NCBI GenBank assembly: GCA_001247695.2
Contig: LGRX02031522.1
Coordinates: 1 to 20,704 of the forward strand
Direction: 5' to 3'
DNA: 20,704 nucleotides
From: Cymbomonas tetramitiformis
Lineage: Eukaryota > Chlorophyta > Pyramimonadophyceae > Pyramimonadales > Pyramimonadaceae
Positions 9,205-19,598 of the stretch are shown piece by piece (position 1 is the first letter of the stretch; each line of letters opens with the position of its first letter). Below the pieces are notes generated by a model. It did not search any database. It was not told where the DNA came from and saw only the letters and a program-made list of their open reading frames with translations. The position numbers were made by a program, and so were the translations under genes.

Positions 9205-9978
9205 CCGAAAAGGCCTGAAAATCATAGAAAACTGAAAAAATTATATTGGTTCATCGATGAACCCCCCAAAAAATAATTCATGAAAGCAGACGTAAAAAGT
9301 ATCATTTTGCTACAGATTTTCAAAAAAAATAAATTAGCTTAAAAATGCGTGAAATATTGTACAAGTTCAATTAAAAATTTATGTTTTCTTAACACAAAAA
9401 ACCCCATAAATCTTCCTTAATTCAGGGTGAAAAAGATAATTTCTTTAGTGAAAATCAGGAATATTTCTTAAACCCTAAAACAACCGGGAAATTAAATAAA
9501 ATTACATTCAACTTGGGAAAATCTTAAACCCTAGATTCGGTCAAATTTTCAATTTTTTCAGGGCCTCCCCTTGTAAAACACCCCAAAACCCAAAAAGGCC
9601 TGAAATTCATATAAAACTAGAAGAAAAAAAAAGGGGTTCATCGATGAACCCCCAAAAACATATTTCATAAAAATCAGACGTATCAAGTATCATTTTGCTA
9701 CCGAGTTTCGAAAAAATTTTGAAGCTTAAAAAGGCGTAAAATATTGTAGAACTTCAATTGAAAATTTATGTTTTCTTAACACAAAAACCCCATAAACCTT
9801 CCTTATTTCAGGCTGAAAAAGATGATTTTTTTATTGAAAATCAGGAATATTTCTTAAACCCTAAAACAACCGGAAAATTAAATAAAATTACATTCCACTC
9901 GGGAAAATCTTAAACCCTAGATTCGGTCAAATTTTCAGTTTTTTCAGGGCCTCCCATTGTAAAACTCCCCAACTCCCA
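9205..9978. repeat. Two tandem copies of a repeat of about 387 bp
   Basis: Unit 1 (about 9205-9590) and unit 2 (about 9591-9978) align almost end to end. Both run AAAAGGCCTGAAAxTCATA, then GTTCATCGATGAAC, AGTATCATTTTGCTAC, TTTATGTTTTCTTAACACAA, AGGAATATTTCTTAAACCC, AAACCCTAGATTCGGTCAAA and TTTTTTCAGGGCCTCCC. The palindromic word sits at 9248-9263 and 9633-9652. The AAACCCTA blocks resemble single plant-type telomere repeats but are not tandem. The repeat is AT-rich and non-coding, and could be the subterminal region of the transposon or a satellite fragment. Confidence 0.8.
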
Positions 9979-10094
9979 AAACTCCCAAACTCCCCAAATG
10001 TGTAGAATGGCTCCAATCGACGACTTATTTTCGGACATGGACGAGGAGGACTCACCTCCTCCAATCGACGGGGGGCCACGTGCCTGCGTTCGGC

Positions 10095-10382
10095 ATGCGC
10101 CCCTCCTTTCTCATGCTGGCGTGCCTTGTTGGACTACTGTGTTTCGGCATTGCCGGGGCTGCGGCGGGGTTTGGCGACATTGGCACCAGCACCGACGGCA
10201 TCTCCGTCACCGAAGACCCGGTGATGTGTAAAGGGGCACTTTACATCTACTCGGGGGTGGACAATCTGTCCCCCGAGGCGCGGCAGCAGGTGCTACAGCT
10301 GTTTGCTGCAGTTGGTAGTGGCATGGCGGCTGCTGCACCTGGTGGTGACTCGGCATCGGAGCATGGTGGTGTGGCCGCCTAA
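10095..10382 (+). CDS. Short hypothetical ORF with hydrophobic N-terminus
   Basis: A 95-codon frame begins MRPSFLMLACLVGLLCFGIA, which looks like a signal peptide or a single membrane segment. It is followed by alanine/glycine-rich sequence and ends ...GDSASEHGGVAA. An overlapping frame from 9998 (MCRMAPIDDLFSDMDEEDSP) is more gag- or linker-like, so the region may be a frameshifted fragment of a larger gene. No family is recognised. Confidence 0.2.
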   Translation: MRPSFLMLACLVGLLCFGIAGAAAGFGDIGTSTDGISVTEDPVMCKGALYIYSGVDNLSPEARQQVLQLFAAVGSGMAAAAPGGDSASEHGGVAA

Positions 10383-10900
10383 CTGCTAATCCAACTGTGC
10401 AATTCTGATACACAAATTGGAACCCTCTAGCTAGCACAAGTGCAGAAATCCACGGGTAAGGATCTCCCACTAAACTACTGAAGGGCACTGAGCTAGCAAA
10501 CCAGAAAAGTAATTGTAGATGTCAAAGTAAAAGCATAATAAACCAGAAAAGCTGTTGAAGTCACCGGAGTTCCGCACACCACCATGTTGGTGTGCATCCA
10601 GAGTGAACAAGAAGTCAATCGACAGGGTCCCAATACAATCCAGCAGTAGCCTCGTGAAAGTCCATGCCGTAGTATGTAAGTATAGTAAGTATAGTAAGAT
10701 GAAAAGAAACCAGCACCGTAGTATTGGTCCACGTCCAGAGGCCCATGCTCATGTAGCTAGAGCCATATGCCGTAGTAGTGGGCAACGTCGAATCCCAAAT
10801 ATGCCTGAGCGAGGTCCCGAAACAGAGCAGGGGGGTCAGGTGGCTCGAGCTGTGGCACATCGTGAGCCGCATACAAACCCTGAGCCGGGTTCACCAATTC
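10383..10900. other. Region without supported gene
   Basis: Open frames on both strands here are short and show no domain. AAACCAGAAAAG occurs at about 10499 and 10541, and AAGTATAGT is repeated near 10678-10697. It may be the remnant of the retroelement whose gag-like part follows. Confidence 0.4.
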
Positions 10901-10907
10901 AACATAT

Positions 10908-13030
10908 TCATTCGTGAAGAAAAATTACGGAGTCCCCCAGTCGAGAGCACCGCCAACCAGGCGAAGGCAACTCCGTAGCCGACGAAGCCTCGGGCACGGC
11001 AGCCACCCCCATGATCGAGATGCAGAGAACGAGGGAACGGAGGAAAGGAATCCCCCACGACTCAACCGTGGCTGGGAAGCCCCAGGGCGGCTTCCCACAA
11101 CCGTAGGTCCGCTGAGCCTCAGACCCGAGCTCATGAGCTGCAGGTCCCGACGCATGATAAGCCGATACAGCCGGAGCCCGCAGCTTCAGAGTGAAGCTGC
11201 CGTCAGCGAGGTCCTCGTAGTCGTCGGTGCCGTAGCCAGTGAGGTCAACCGGCGCGATGACGGCGTGGTTGGCAGTCCGAACGAACCCAGGGAACTCACC
11301 GTCCGTCGTGGCTGTCACCCGCGCCGATTGAAGCGGCACGGGCTTCACATCCTCCACCTGCGAGACAGGCATAGCAGGGGCCGGCACGGCGGATGCCGAT
11401 GCCGCCGCACCAACTGCCGGAACCTGCTCCTCCGGCATGATCCCCGCTGCCGCGGGGCCACACACCAGAGCCGACGCATGCGGCCCGAGAACTCCCTGTG
11501 GTGGGGGGAAGGATGCGTGAGTATAGTGCACCTTGCAGTTCGCCGCGGCATGGACCTCCGCGGCGAGATCGTCCAGCCGCTGATGAATGTCGTCACCTGC
11601 GGGCTCGTCGGCAGGCGGCTGCGGCTCCACCGTGAAGCCGTAAGCGGACACGTCGATCCCGCCCACCGCACCCACAGAGCACCGCAGGCGGCCCGTACGT
11701 AGAGGCCGCACTGGCAAAGGCCTCCGCCCCATCATCCGCCGCCTGCTGTAATAGGGCGCACGTGGCCAACGCACGCACCCCCTCCGCGTCCTCCTCGTCG
11801 ATGGGAATGCAGAATGCCGCCGCAGCTGAGTGCGGGGGATGCTGACGCCCGCCCAACGGACAGTCGCGGTAGAAATGGTACTGCTCACCTTTTTCAGCCT
11901 TCTTGCACCTCCCGCAGAAGGGCTTCGCCTTCTGGTCGTCGCGGTCAAATCCAACCGCCGGCAACGGGTGCGTCCCAACCCGGAAGCCCCGCTGCGTACC
12001 GCGCTGCTGCTGCCGCCGCTGCCGCTGCCGCCGCTGCTGCTGCGCCGGTGGCGAGTCCGCCCCGCGCTGCTGCCGCAACAAATCCTGCAGCTCGTTGATC
12101 TTGTCGAGGAGGGCGCCGTACTCGGTGGTGGAGAGCTGCGCGGAGATGCCGCCCTTGCCCGACACCGCCTTTTCCGCCTCCGTCTGCGCCCAAGCCTGAT
12201 AAATTTCCACCACAAGGGAGCGGAGAGATGCCAGTGAGACATGGGCGAGGTCAGCAGTACCGCACCTTGCCCGCAGTGTAAAACACCGGGTCTAACCTGT
12301 TGTACATGGAGAGCTTCCTGGTCTCCTCGGTGGGCGTCCGGTCCGTAGCCTTGTTATCCCGCACCAGACGCTGCTCCCGAGCCAAGACTGGTTGCGGGTC
12401 AGTGTCTGCGGGATAACGCAACGCGGCGTGCTCCTCCTGGTGCGACTCGCGTAGCGCCACCGGTACACAGCCCTTGATGATGTCCACCAGAGCTCGCCGC
12501 CCATCCCGGTCAGACGAAGCGTCGGTACCAGTCAGCCAGACGAAGGCGTTGCTGTGCTTTTCGATGACCAGAGCCAGAACGTCGTAAATAGAGCAAGCCG
12601 TTCACCCTGCCCACCACATGAGCCAGGGGGTCGTCGAGGTCAAAGGAGGCCAGCTCCATCCAGCCCAGCCGACTCGGAAACTCCGTACGTAGCTGAACCA
12701 CCAGATCGGAGAGGAGGCCAGCGTCGTCCGTACCGCGGAAGTGGTGCTTCTTGTCACCAAGGGCATCCTCGCGGACACCCTTGGCCCATTGACGATAAAG
12801 ACGCGCGTTGTAGACCTCGTCGACCAGCTTGCACTGCCCCTGCAAGTACTTCCTCTGCATCCTCGTTTGAAGTCGGATTGGGGGTCGGGACAGCTGGCGC
12901 ACGCACCGTCGGACTGTTCCGAACCCTGTCTAATAGCCTCAGCGCTGAGTTCTAGCGAAGCATCGATGGCACTGATGTCCCTCCCAAGGGACTTCTTCGC
13001 TCGAGTGATTACACCCATACTCTGAAAAGC
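10908..13030 (-). pseudogene. Degenerate gag-like region of a retroelement, copy 1
   Basis: Read on the minus strand from about 13030 to 10908, gag-like protein is spread over several frames. MGVITRAKKSLGRDISAID comes first, at about 13024. YLQGQCKLVDEVYNARLYRQ to LASFDLDDPLAHVVG follows at 12900-12510, then DIIKGCVPVALRESHQEEH at 12487-12251. Next is VEIYQAWAQTEAEKAVSGKG with KINELQDLLRQQ at 12210-12080. After a glutamine/arginine tract a knuckle-like CGRCKKAEKGEQYHFYRDC (C-x2-C-x9-H-x4-C) lies near 11857-11920. After a further frame change near 11690 the sequence reads GIDVSAYGFTVEPQPP and ends GDSVIFLHE. At least three frame changes argue for decay or unrecognised introns. No protease, reverse transcriptase or integrase is visible. 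The order and knuckle suggest gag; the retroelement class is unknown. Confidence 0.45.
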
Positions 13031-13800
13031 CAGAGGGGAGGTGGTACACATGCGCGCGGTCGGGTGTCGTAGCGGGGAAACGGCAATGTGCGGCAGCGGA
13101 GAGGAGCGAAGAGAGCGGAGCGGCGAGGGGCACTCGAAGATGTCGTCGAAGTCGAAGGTGTCGCGAACACCAGCCCAAAAAACAGTAGCCAGCAGGGCCA
13201 ATGCCGGTGCAAAACTGAAGTCGAACATTGCCAAGACTAATCCGGAACGAGGCGCGTTCCCCATGGTCGCCACCCCCAGTCGCTCACCGCAAACAACTCA
13301 TACCATAATTCCTAATCGCACCCAAACGCGCCCGCGCGCACCACCTCTCCAAGCAAGCGGCCGTTTAGCCAATGATGGCCAAATCAGCAAGTGGTAAAAG
13401 CGTAGAATGGGTCCACGACCTACTGGAATATCCTAGTCCAGCGATATCAGACAGTCAGTGAACTCAATATAGATAGACTCTCAGATAAATATACCCTAAG
13501 CTAGATATACCCGGAACGGTCTCGGACGGTCTCGGCGTCTAGCCTATCTACCTGTGACACAGCGGGTGTCACAGTACGAACCTACAGATCAGTCAGCAGT
13601 CCAGAGTTGGCCTAGGGATCGGATCTGTCATAGGAGCCTGTACCGGGACTCCCGGTCAGGGCTGCCAATACAGATTTCAGCATCTTCTGCACATCTAGAA
13701 ACTGCAAAGCTGGCGAGTTCTAGGCAGGAACGGCAAAAGCAAACTCACTAGCCACTAACACAGTGTCCGGGAGAGCCGGTGCCACTGCAGAGGTGCAGTA
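13031..13800. other. Spacer between the two gag-like regions, possible LTR remnant
   Basis: No coding sequence is supported. It contains a small inverted repeat, TGTGACAC-AGCGG-GTGTCACA, at 13553-13573, and repeated CGGTCTCGGACGGTCTCGG at about 13517-13535. It lies upstream of copy 1 gag, where a 5' LTR and leader would be expected. No second LTR copy or primer-binding site was recognised. Confidence 0.35.
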
Positions 13801-13830
13801 GGATGTACTGTCGCCCGGCTTCATGATTCA

Positions 13831-15386
13831 TCATGCGTCAAAGAAAATGGCGAAGCCGTCGATGTTGAAGTAGTGATTGAAGAAGTCCACGGGGTCAATG
13901 AAAGAGTAGGAGGTACCACATGGTCCCAGGAAGCTGTCCCGGCAATGTCTGACAGTGCACCACCGACCGTAGAGCCCGGTGGCGAGGCGGCATACCGTGA
14001 TAAACCCTGCAAATAATCGTGCGTGGAAGAAAATGACGGAGTTCCCAAACCTCGTTCGTCGATTGAAGTTGACGTGGTGGTCAAGGATGGTTCCACGGAA
14101 CCAATGCAAAGTCTAGTTGCGGCAGACCGGCGGAGCCGTGCATGTGCCCTCACGAGCACTACCGAAACCTGCGGCGGTGAGCGGGGCGGCCGTGGCACAA
14201 ATCACAAATACTGCACACATCATGGAGCTGGTGAATGGGGACCGATCAACACCAGGGATATAGGCCTGTCACAGCCAGGCCTGAGCGGAGGTTGTGACGG
14301 TGTAATGTCCTCGTCGTCGGTGCTGGTCGGTGGCGTAGCCTTCGCTGCCAGCGAGTTGAGCGGTGGCGGACATCGTGTTCATGTGAAGATGCGGGTCGGA
14401 GTCAGGAGCCTCCACCGTGAAGCCCGTTGCACCAATGAAGTCGGCGAACGTACGCGTGACGGGCTGCGGCATGAAAGCATGAGAGTCCCGCGGACCCGTC
14501 CACTCGATGTCCTCAGATGAGTCCACGGATGTTGCGGGCGAAGGCCGTCGCGGTGCGGACACCACCGGCAAGGGCATGTCGTCGCGGGCGGTGAGCGCGT
14601 TGATGTTCAAGGCGGTGCCGTCGATGTGCCGAGCCATCTCGGTGTACAGTAATCGTCAACGGCGGAACTGGAACGCTTGACGGCGAACACGTCGTTCTCA
14701 AAGTCGTCGTGCGAAAATGAATGCGAGACGCATTCCGCAAGCCCTGCCGCCCGCCGTTAAGGCAGTCGCGGTGCCAGTGCCGCGCCTTGCTTGTCGCGCA
14801 TGCACGTGCGATTCTCGCAGGAGGGGATAGTCGTAACGGTGCCCTTGTGAAAATCCACCTTGTTCTAAATTGATTGAGACCAAAGAATCCCCACCCCCCC
14901 GCCCCGCCCCCTCCTTGAGGGGCTCGGCGGCGAAACGGAACTTCCTGGTGCGGTCGTTCTTCGCTTTCACTCTCGGCCCATGGCGTGAATCCACGGCTTC
15001 CGTCGGTGGCCTTGGTGGCGAGAACGGTTAGCTGCCTCTTCATCTCCAGGACCATGTCCCTCAAGTCGGCCAAGGGATCTCCGTCGACGAGGTGGTAGTG
15101 ACCGGTGTCAGGCGGGTCACCGAAACGCATGTCGGCACAGGCAGCAGCGAAGCCGGCGGACGGCTTCGCTCTCACGTGGGCGGAGTAGCATTTTTGACGC
15201 AGCCACCCATTGTTTATGGTGAGAAGGTCGGCGGCTGCGCGTGGATCGTGTAGCAGTAGACGTGACATACACCACCGGCTGGTAAAACGTATGGTCCAAG
15301 GCCTTCATGAAAAGGGTATTGACGTCGTTCTCGTCGAGCGTAGACCTCCGACGTGCAGCGGCGAGGGCGGCGTTGAAGTCGGACAT
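13831..15386 (-). pseudogene. Degenerate gag-like region of a related retroelement, copy 2
   Basis: On the minus strand MSDFNAALAAARRRSTLDEN begins at 15386 and continues DVNTLFMKALDHTFYQPV. After a frame change near 15270 come LLLHDPRAAADLLTINNGW and LADLRDMVLEMKRQLTVLA, a typical gag-like helical pattern. The knuckle near 14748-14820 is broken by a frame change: CENRTCMRDKQG in one frame and RHWHRDCLNGG in another. Downstream, FADFIGATGFTVEAPDSD parallels VSAYGFTVEPQPP of copy 1, and FGNSVIFFHA parallels GDSVIFLHE, so the two copies belong to one family. No pol domain is seen. Confidence 0.45.
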
Positions 15387-15439
15387 CACATAATGCGGAT
15401 CCTTAAGGGTCTGCGGGTCTTTAAATCTGTTAAAGCACC

Positions 15440-15600
15440 CCGAGAAAAAGCATGTTATATGCCAATTTCCATTGGGATTTCCACAGGGTCCCATCGTATG
15501 GGACGGGTATGGAAATCACGTGGAAATTCAATATTTTCCATAGGGTTCCCCAAGGGATGCCCGCCCCGGTTCCATACGGATGGAAGCCACATGTGCCTAC
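15440..15600. repeat. Imperfect short repeats (TTTCCAxAGGGTxCC)
   Basis: TTTCCACAGGGTCCC (about 15479) and TTTCCATAGGGTTCCC (about 15536) are related, as are several GGAAAT/ATTTCC and CCATxCGxATGG words. These create open frames on both strands that I do not regard as genes. Confidence 0.4.
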
Positions 15601-15639
15601 TGCCCCGTGTGACAGTAATATCACAAGTACTGCCTATTA

Positions 15640-16240
15640 CCCGCAGCTTAAGGTGGCTTAAGCCACCTTAACTTAAAGGGCTCATGGGGGCTTCTTCGGC
15701 GGTGCTTTCAAAATTTGGAGACCTGCGTCGTCAAGATCTTGAGCTGCTCTTTCCGCAGTGTCTTATCAAAAGTTTGATCTGAGTTCATCTTGACCCTCAA
15801 AATCTCGGTTGAAGTAGGGTGGGTATTTCCCAATTTTCCTTAAGATGGCTTAAGCCACCTTAAGCTAATTAGCTCACCGGGGGCTTCCTTGAAGACGCTT
15901 TCAAAATTTGGAGACCTATGTTGTCAAGATCTCCAGCTGCTCTGTCTGCAGTGTCTTGCCAAAAGTTGGATCCGAGGCAAAAAGGTGCTACAATATACAA
16001 TGTGTGTAAATCTTGTGCAACCATGATCTTGGCACACGACAACTTTTCAGCTCTACGGTGTGATTGGTGTTTCCCACAAGGACCAGGCTATAATTCAACC
16101 TAACTGCCTCCTCGAAGGTTCTTTGAAATTTTGAGCACTCGTGTTGTCAAGTTCTCTAGCTGCTCTTTCTGCAGTGTCTTATCAGAACTTTCATCCGAGG
16201 TCATCTTGACCCTCAAAATATCGGTTGAAGCAGTACCAGG
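15640..16240. repeat. Three diverged direct repeats with embedded palindrome
   Basis: Copies at about 15640-15815, 15838-15980 and 16100-16235 share TTTCAAAATTTGGAGACCT or a variant, then GTTGTCAAGATCT, AGCTGCTCTxTCxGCAGTGT and CTTATCAxAA. Copies 1 and 3 also share CATCTTGACCCTCAAAATxTC. Copy 1 begins with a perfect 24-bp palindrome at 15648-15671 (half-site TTAAGGTGGCTT). Copy 2 has the same palindrome with one mismatch at 15840-15863. No coding potential is seen. Confidence 0.75.
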
Positions 16241-16795
16241 TGTCAAAGCTGAAGAAAAAATAGTCTTAAATCGCCCAAAATAAAATCGCCTTTCGTCCGG
16301 TTCAACGATGCATACACGCCAAATTATTGCACATTATGGTCATGCAGACGGCTCAAAAATTCAAGTATTGTGTCTATATGACAACCATAGCGAGGCGATG
16401 GTGTGGAAGTGCCATGCTTGTACGCACTCAATCTAGCATCCACGCCATCAGATCAGAGCCAAAATTACCCCTTAGATTTTCTGATATTTGACCAAAAATG
16501 ATGGAACATATCGAATTGGACGCAAATAGATGTCCACTATGAGGTAATCAACTTGTGTTCTCTTGTAAACATGCTTGTACATAATGCTACGGTGTGGCTG
16601 AATCCTTGGACCGATGCTCAGCCTCCATATACTATCGGCAAACTCTTATTGGAGATGCGTCATTATTTTGAGTGATTTTTGACATTAGAAAAAGTCCACG
16701 AGTTGAAACATCCGAGGAGTGCATATTGGAAGGGAAATTGGAGATGAAATCGAGATTCCCCCTCTTTTGGAAATCGGGAATTGTGACATGTCATC
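16241..16795. other. Non-coding AT-rich stretch
   Basis: No open frame, RNA gene or repeat of note was recognised in this interval. Confidence 0.5.
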
Positions 16796-17091
16796 CCCAA
16801 AGTTAATTATGTTACCAAAAAATAAACTGTTAAGGTGAAGCCAAAATCGTGGGTTGTACACGACAAATAGTGAGTGTATGCTGTATCAAATTACTGTAGA
16901 CAATTATAATGTATAAACCATCTATAAATCTGAAAAACGTTTCAAACCTTCAACCCCATAAATGAGGAAACGAAGCCCAAGTATGTTACCAAAAATACAC
17001 TGTTAAGGTAAAGGCCAAAATCGTAGGCTGTACACGACAATTAGTGTATGGAGTATCAATCAATTACTATAGACAATTATATGTTGTAGAC
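16796..17091. repeat. Direct repeat of about 110 bp in two diverged copies, period about 179 bp
   Basis: Copies at about 16801-16912 and 16979-17087 share ATGTTACCAAAAA, CTGTTAAGGT, GCCAAAATCGT, TGTACACGACAA and TAGACAATTATA. No coding potential is seen. Confidence 0.7.
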
Positions 17092-17175
17092 AATCTAGGA
17101 TATGAATTTGAAACCATATATAAATTTGATACGTTTTAAAAATATTTTGAAATTAGTGGCTACTACCCAAATTCA

Positions 17176-17399
17176 TGGTCCTACCACAAGGACCAATGGG
17201 CAATTGCGGTTTCGATCACTAAATCGACTATTTGAGGCACAGGGAACATGTGCACATGATATTTATGAGTTAAATGAATTTCGATTTCTTATAGCGGCGG
17301 CCCCCATGAGACTTTAGGTGTTCGGTTGAACGACACGCTTTAGGGGTGTAATTTCACCAAAAGCTTGAAGAAAATGGTGGTCCTACCACAAGGACCACC
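17176..17399. repeat. Two hairpins of the GGTCCTACCACAAGGACC family
   Basis: TGGTCCTACCACAAGGACCA lies at 17176-17195. A longer version at 17376-17399 extends the stem to GGTGGTCCT / AGGACCACC around the loop ACCACA. Related half-sites occur at about 16073-16085 and in the 18.1-18.7 kb repeats. Confidence 0.7.
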
Positions 17400-17779
17400 G
17401 TTATTTTAAGTATTAGGAGTCACATGGGGGGCTCACGGTGATGCTCATGGTTATACATCTTGAGTTTATGGCCAAATAAGATAACTGAATCGGTTACTTC
17501 GCACCCTCATCATCATTTCCGCTCTATTTCAGCATGGCGCATGTTCAACACAATGCAAATTCCGAATTTAGTGAATTTCGGACTTTAGAAATTGGCATTC
17601 ATTCTAAAGTGTACACGCCAGTCGAAAAATAAGATATTTGGATGATGTTAGACTTTCAGAAATTCGCAATACATATATACTTGAAGATTTAATGTGCCGC
17701 ACACACCAACCTTGCGATATATACCCTCTAGCAAGCAATTACGATGGCTGGATGGTCAGCTCGCGTGACCACTGTTTTA

Positions 17780-17843
17780 GGGGGAAGCCAACGAGCCAAT
17801 ATATTAGAGGGGAAGCCAACGAGCCAACGAGCCAATATATGCA
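17780..17843 (+). repeat. Short tandem repeat GGGGAAGCCAACGAGCCAA
   Basis: GGGGAAGCCAACGAGCCAA with the tail TATAT occurs twice in a row. The second copy carries an extra CGAGCCAA unit. It keeps a short frame open and explains the unsupported open frame around it. Confidence 0.7.
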
Positions 17844-18019
17844 TTCCAACCGGGCCTACCGCCCAAATATGATTGGGACATATGTATAGGTTCAATTTGA
17901 TGGTATCCGCGCAGGTGTAGTGTTGATATATGATTCGTAAAAAATTATTGAAGATGAGTCACTAATTTGCCACATTTTGAATGTTCCAAAAAAAATCCGT
18001 TTTGAAAATTTTGAGTGTA

Positions 18020-18700
18020 GAGGTTTGAAATGCGTTCGTCATGGATATATGGGATGGATATAGGCCAAACCAGCGTTCGAATAAATTAATATAGGACCTA
18101 TATATACCACCTTTCATTGGTTAGACACCACAAATCACGGGAGATGGCCAATTAAATTATCGGAACAATGGTCCTCGTGGTAGGACCAAATCGTCGATTT
18201 GGTCCTACCACAAGGACTGCGAGGCAGTAGCCATTAGTCAAACTAAAAGAAGCCCATGGTTTACACTGTGAAGCCTATTAAAATCAATAATTTTAACCGT
18301 CATTTGAAGTCAGCGTGCATGTAAAGTGTATGAGTGTTACACTACTCACAGTTGAGAGTTTCGTTGTGCCCATCGGTCGGTGAGGTGCGGGTGTTCGACT
18401 GAGACATCAACATGATTCTCGATTGAGGATGTTTCCCCCCCCCCCATATGTACGTTCACGTACCCCTTATACAAATGCAACCGTTGTAGACATATGAGGC
18501 GGATCCAGGCCAAACCAGGCATCGTCTAACTAAGTATATAACCGATATAGACCACTTTTCATTGGACGCACCTCCAAATTTGGTTGGCATGCCCGATTAA
18601 ATTATTTGAAAATAGGTCCTTGTGGGAGGACCACAATCAAATGTATTTGGTCCTCCCACAACGACTGCGGGATAGTAGCCATCAAACTCGCAAAGAATAA
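18020..18700. repeat. Two diverged direct repeats, period about 440 bp, each with a central hairpin
   Basis: Units at about 18030-18245 and 18475-18690 share GGCCAAACCAG, CATTGG, GATTAAATTAT or a close variant, and AGTAGCCAT. The hairpin in unit 1 (about 18171-18217) has arms GTCCTCGTGGTAGGACCAAA and its near complement around GTC. Unit 2 has the equivalent with GTCCTTGTGGGAGGACCA. They look like relics of the same short element. Confidence 0.7.
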
Positions 18701-18769
18701 CCAGTGTTAAGGGCGAAACAATTAGACAACCATTCGCTGTTGCATTTTAGAATTTCACGAGGTATGTTA

Positions 18770-19060
18770 TGATATATATATTAGTATATATATATATATA
18801 TATTATACTATAACTTGATATATATATATATTGTAAACTCTGAATAATGGTGAAGAGGAGAAATATATGGATGTATTACAGATGTATAATATATATTATA
18901 TATTATATATTATATCATAACTTGATTTATTGTGAAACTCTTGAATAATGGTGAAGATGAGAACATATGATGTACATAAGATGTATACTATATTATATAT
19001 ATTATCATAACTTGATTAACTGTGAAACTCTTGAATAATGGTGAAGATGAGAACACAACA
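18770..19060. repeat. AT microsatellite and tandem repeat of about 90-105 bp, three copies
   Basis: A (TA)n run at about 18775-18835 is followed by three copies of a unit beginning ATAACTTGAT at about 18810, 18917 and 19007. Each continues with GTGAAACTC or GTAAACTC, TGAATAATGGTGAAGA and TATA-rich spacer. No coding potential is seen. Confidence 0.8.
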
Positions 19061-19169
19061 TCGTCATTTCGATCAGAAATTCAAGCAGCTGTGACGATCG
19101 CCGACTTTTGATTGTGTCACAGGCATCGTTATGTATAATTAGAAATTAAATACGCATATATTGACCTTG

Positions 19170-19500
19170 CGAAATATCACGAGTAATGCACATGCATTAT
19201 GCCGTCATCATGTTCCATCATCGATAGTGCCATTCGTGCATCAGCTTGCATGTTTGCATGATGTATGCATGTTGGCCATGCATCCACAGTGCCTGCAATG
19301 TAATCGCAGGAGTCGAGCATTCGCGAAGAATGCAATTTTTCATGCGTACATACATCGATAATCTACCATGCCGTGCATGCATGATGTATAATCGATATCG
19401 AACATGTGCATATATGCATACTCGATTACATAAAGTATGCATGTATTGGATATCGATTATATATCATGTGCCGCATCCAAAGATATTGCATGAGCAAATG
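19170..19500. repeat. ATGCAT/CATG-rich low-complexity region
   Basis: Words such as GCATGCATGATGTATAATCG and ATGCATGT recur many times, giving a self-complementary sequence with matching short open frames on both strands. It is treated as simple-sequence DNA, not genes. Confidence 0.5.
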
Positions 19501-19534
19501 TTACAATATTGATCATCTACCATGCGGGTATATA

Positions 19535-19560
19535 TATACGAAGTTTATATACTTCGTATA
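19535..19560. repeat. Perfect 10-bp inverted repeat TATACGAAGT / ACTTCGTATA
   Basis: The arms are separated by TTATAT. Each arm equals the inner 10 bases of a loxP arm, but the two face the opposite way to loxP. It lies just left of the first supported exon of the right-hand gene. Confidence 0.75.
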
Positions 19561-19598
19561 GATATATCCGTTATCCAACGGTGTCGCAGCGCCAGCAG

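Noticed and set aside
9470..9940. Interstitial telomere (AAACCCTA)
   Set aside because: Only isolated single copies occur within each 387-bp unit and no tandem array exists.
11600..12242. Arginine-rich minus-strand frame beginning MSHWHLSAPLWWKF
   Set aside because: Only the part after about 11690 is in the gag-like frame. Upstream, the arginine-rich reading is a shadow of the frame carrying KINELQDLLRQQ and the knuckle.
19161..19512. Overlapping open frames on both strands
   Set aside because: They result from ATGCAT-rich self-complementary low-complexity sequence and lack domains or splice support.
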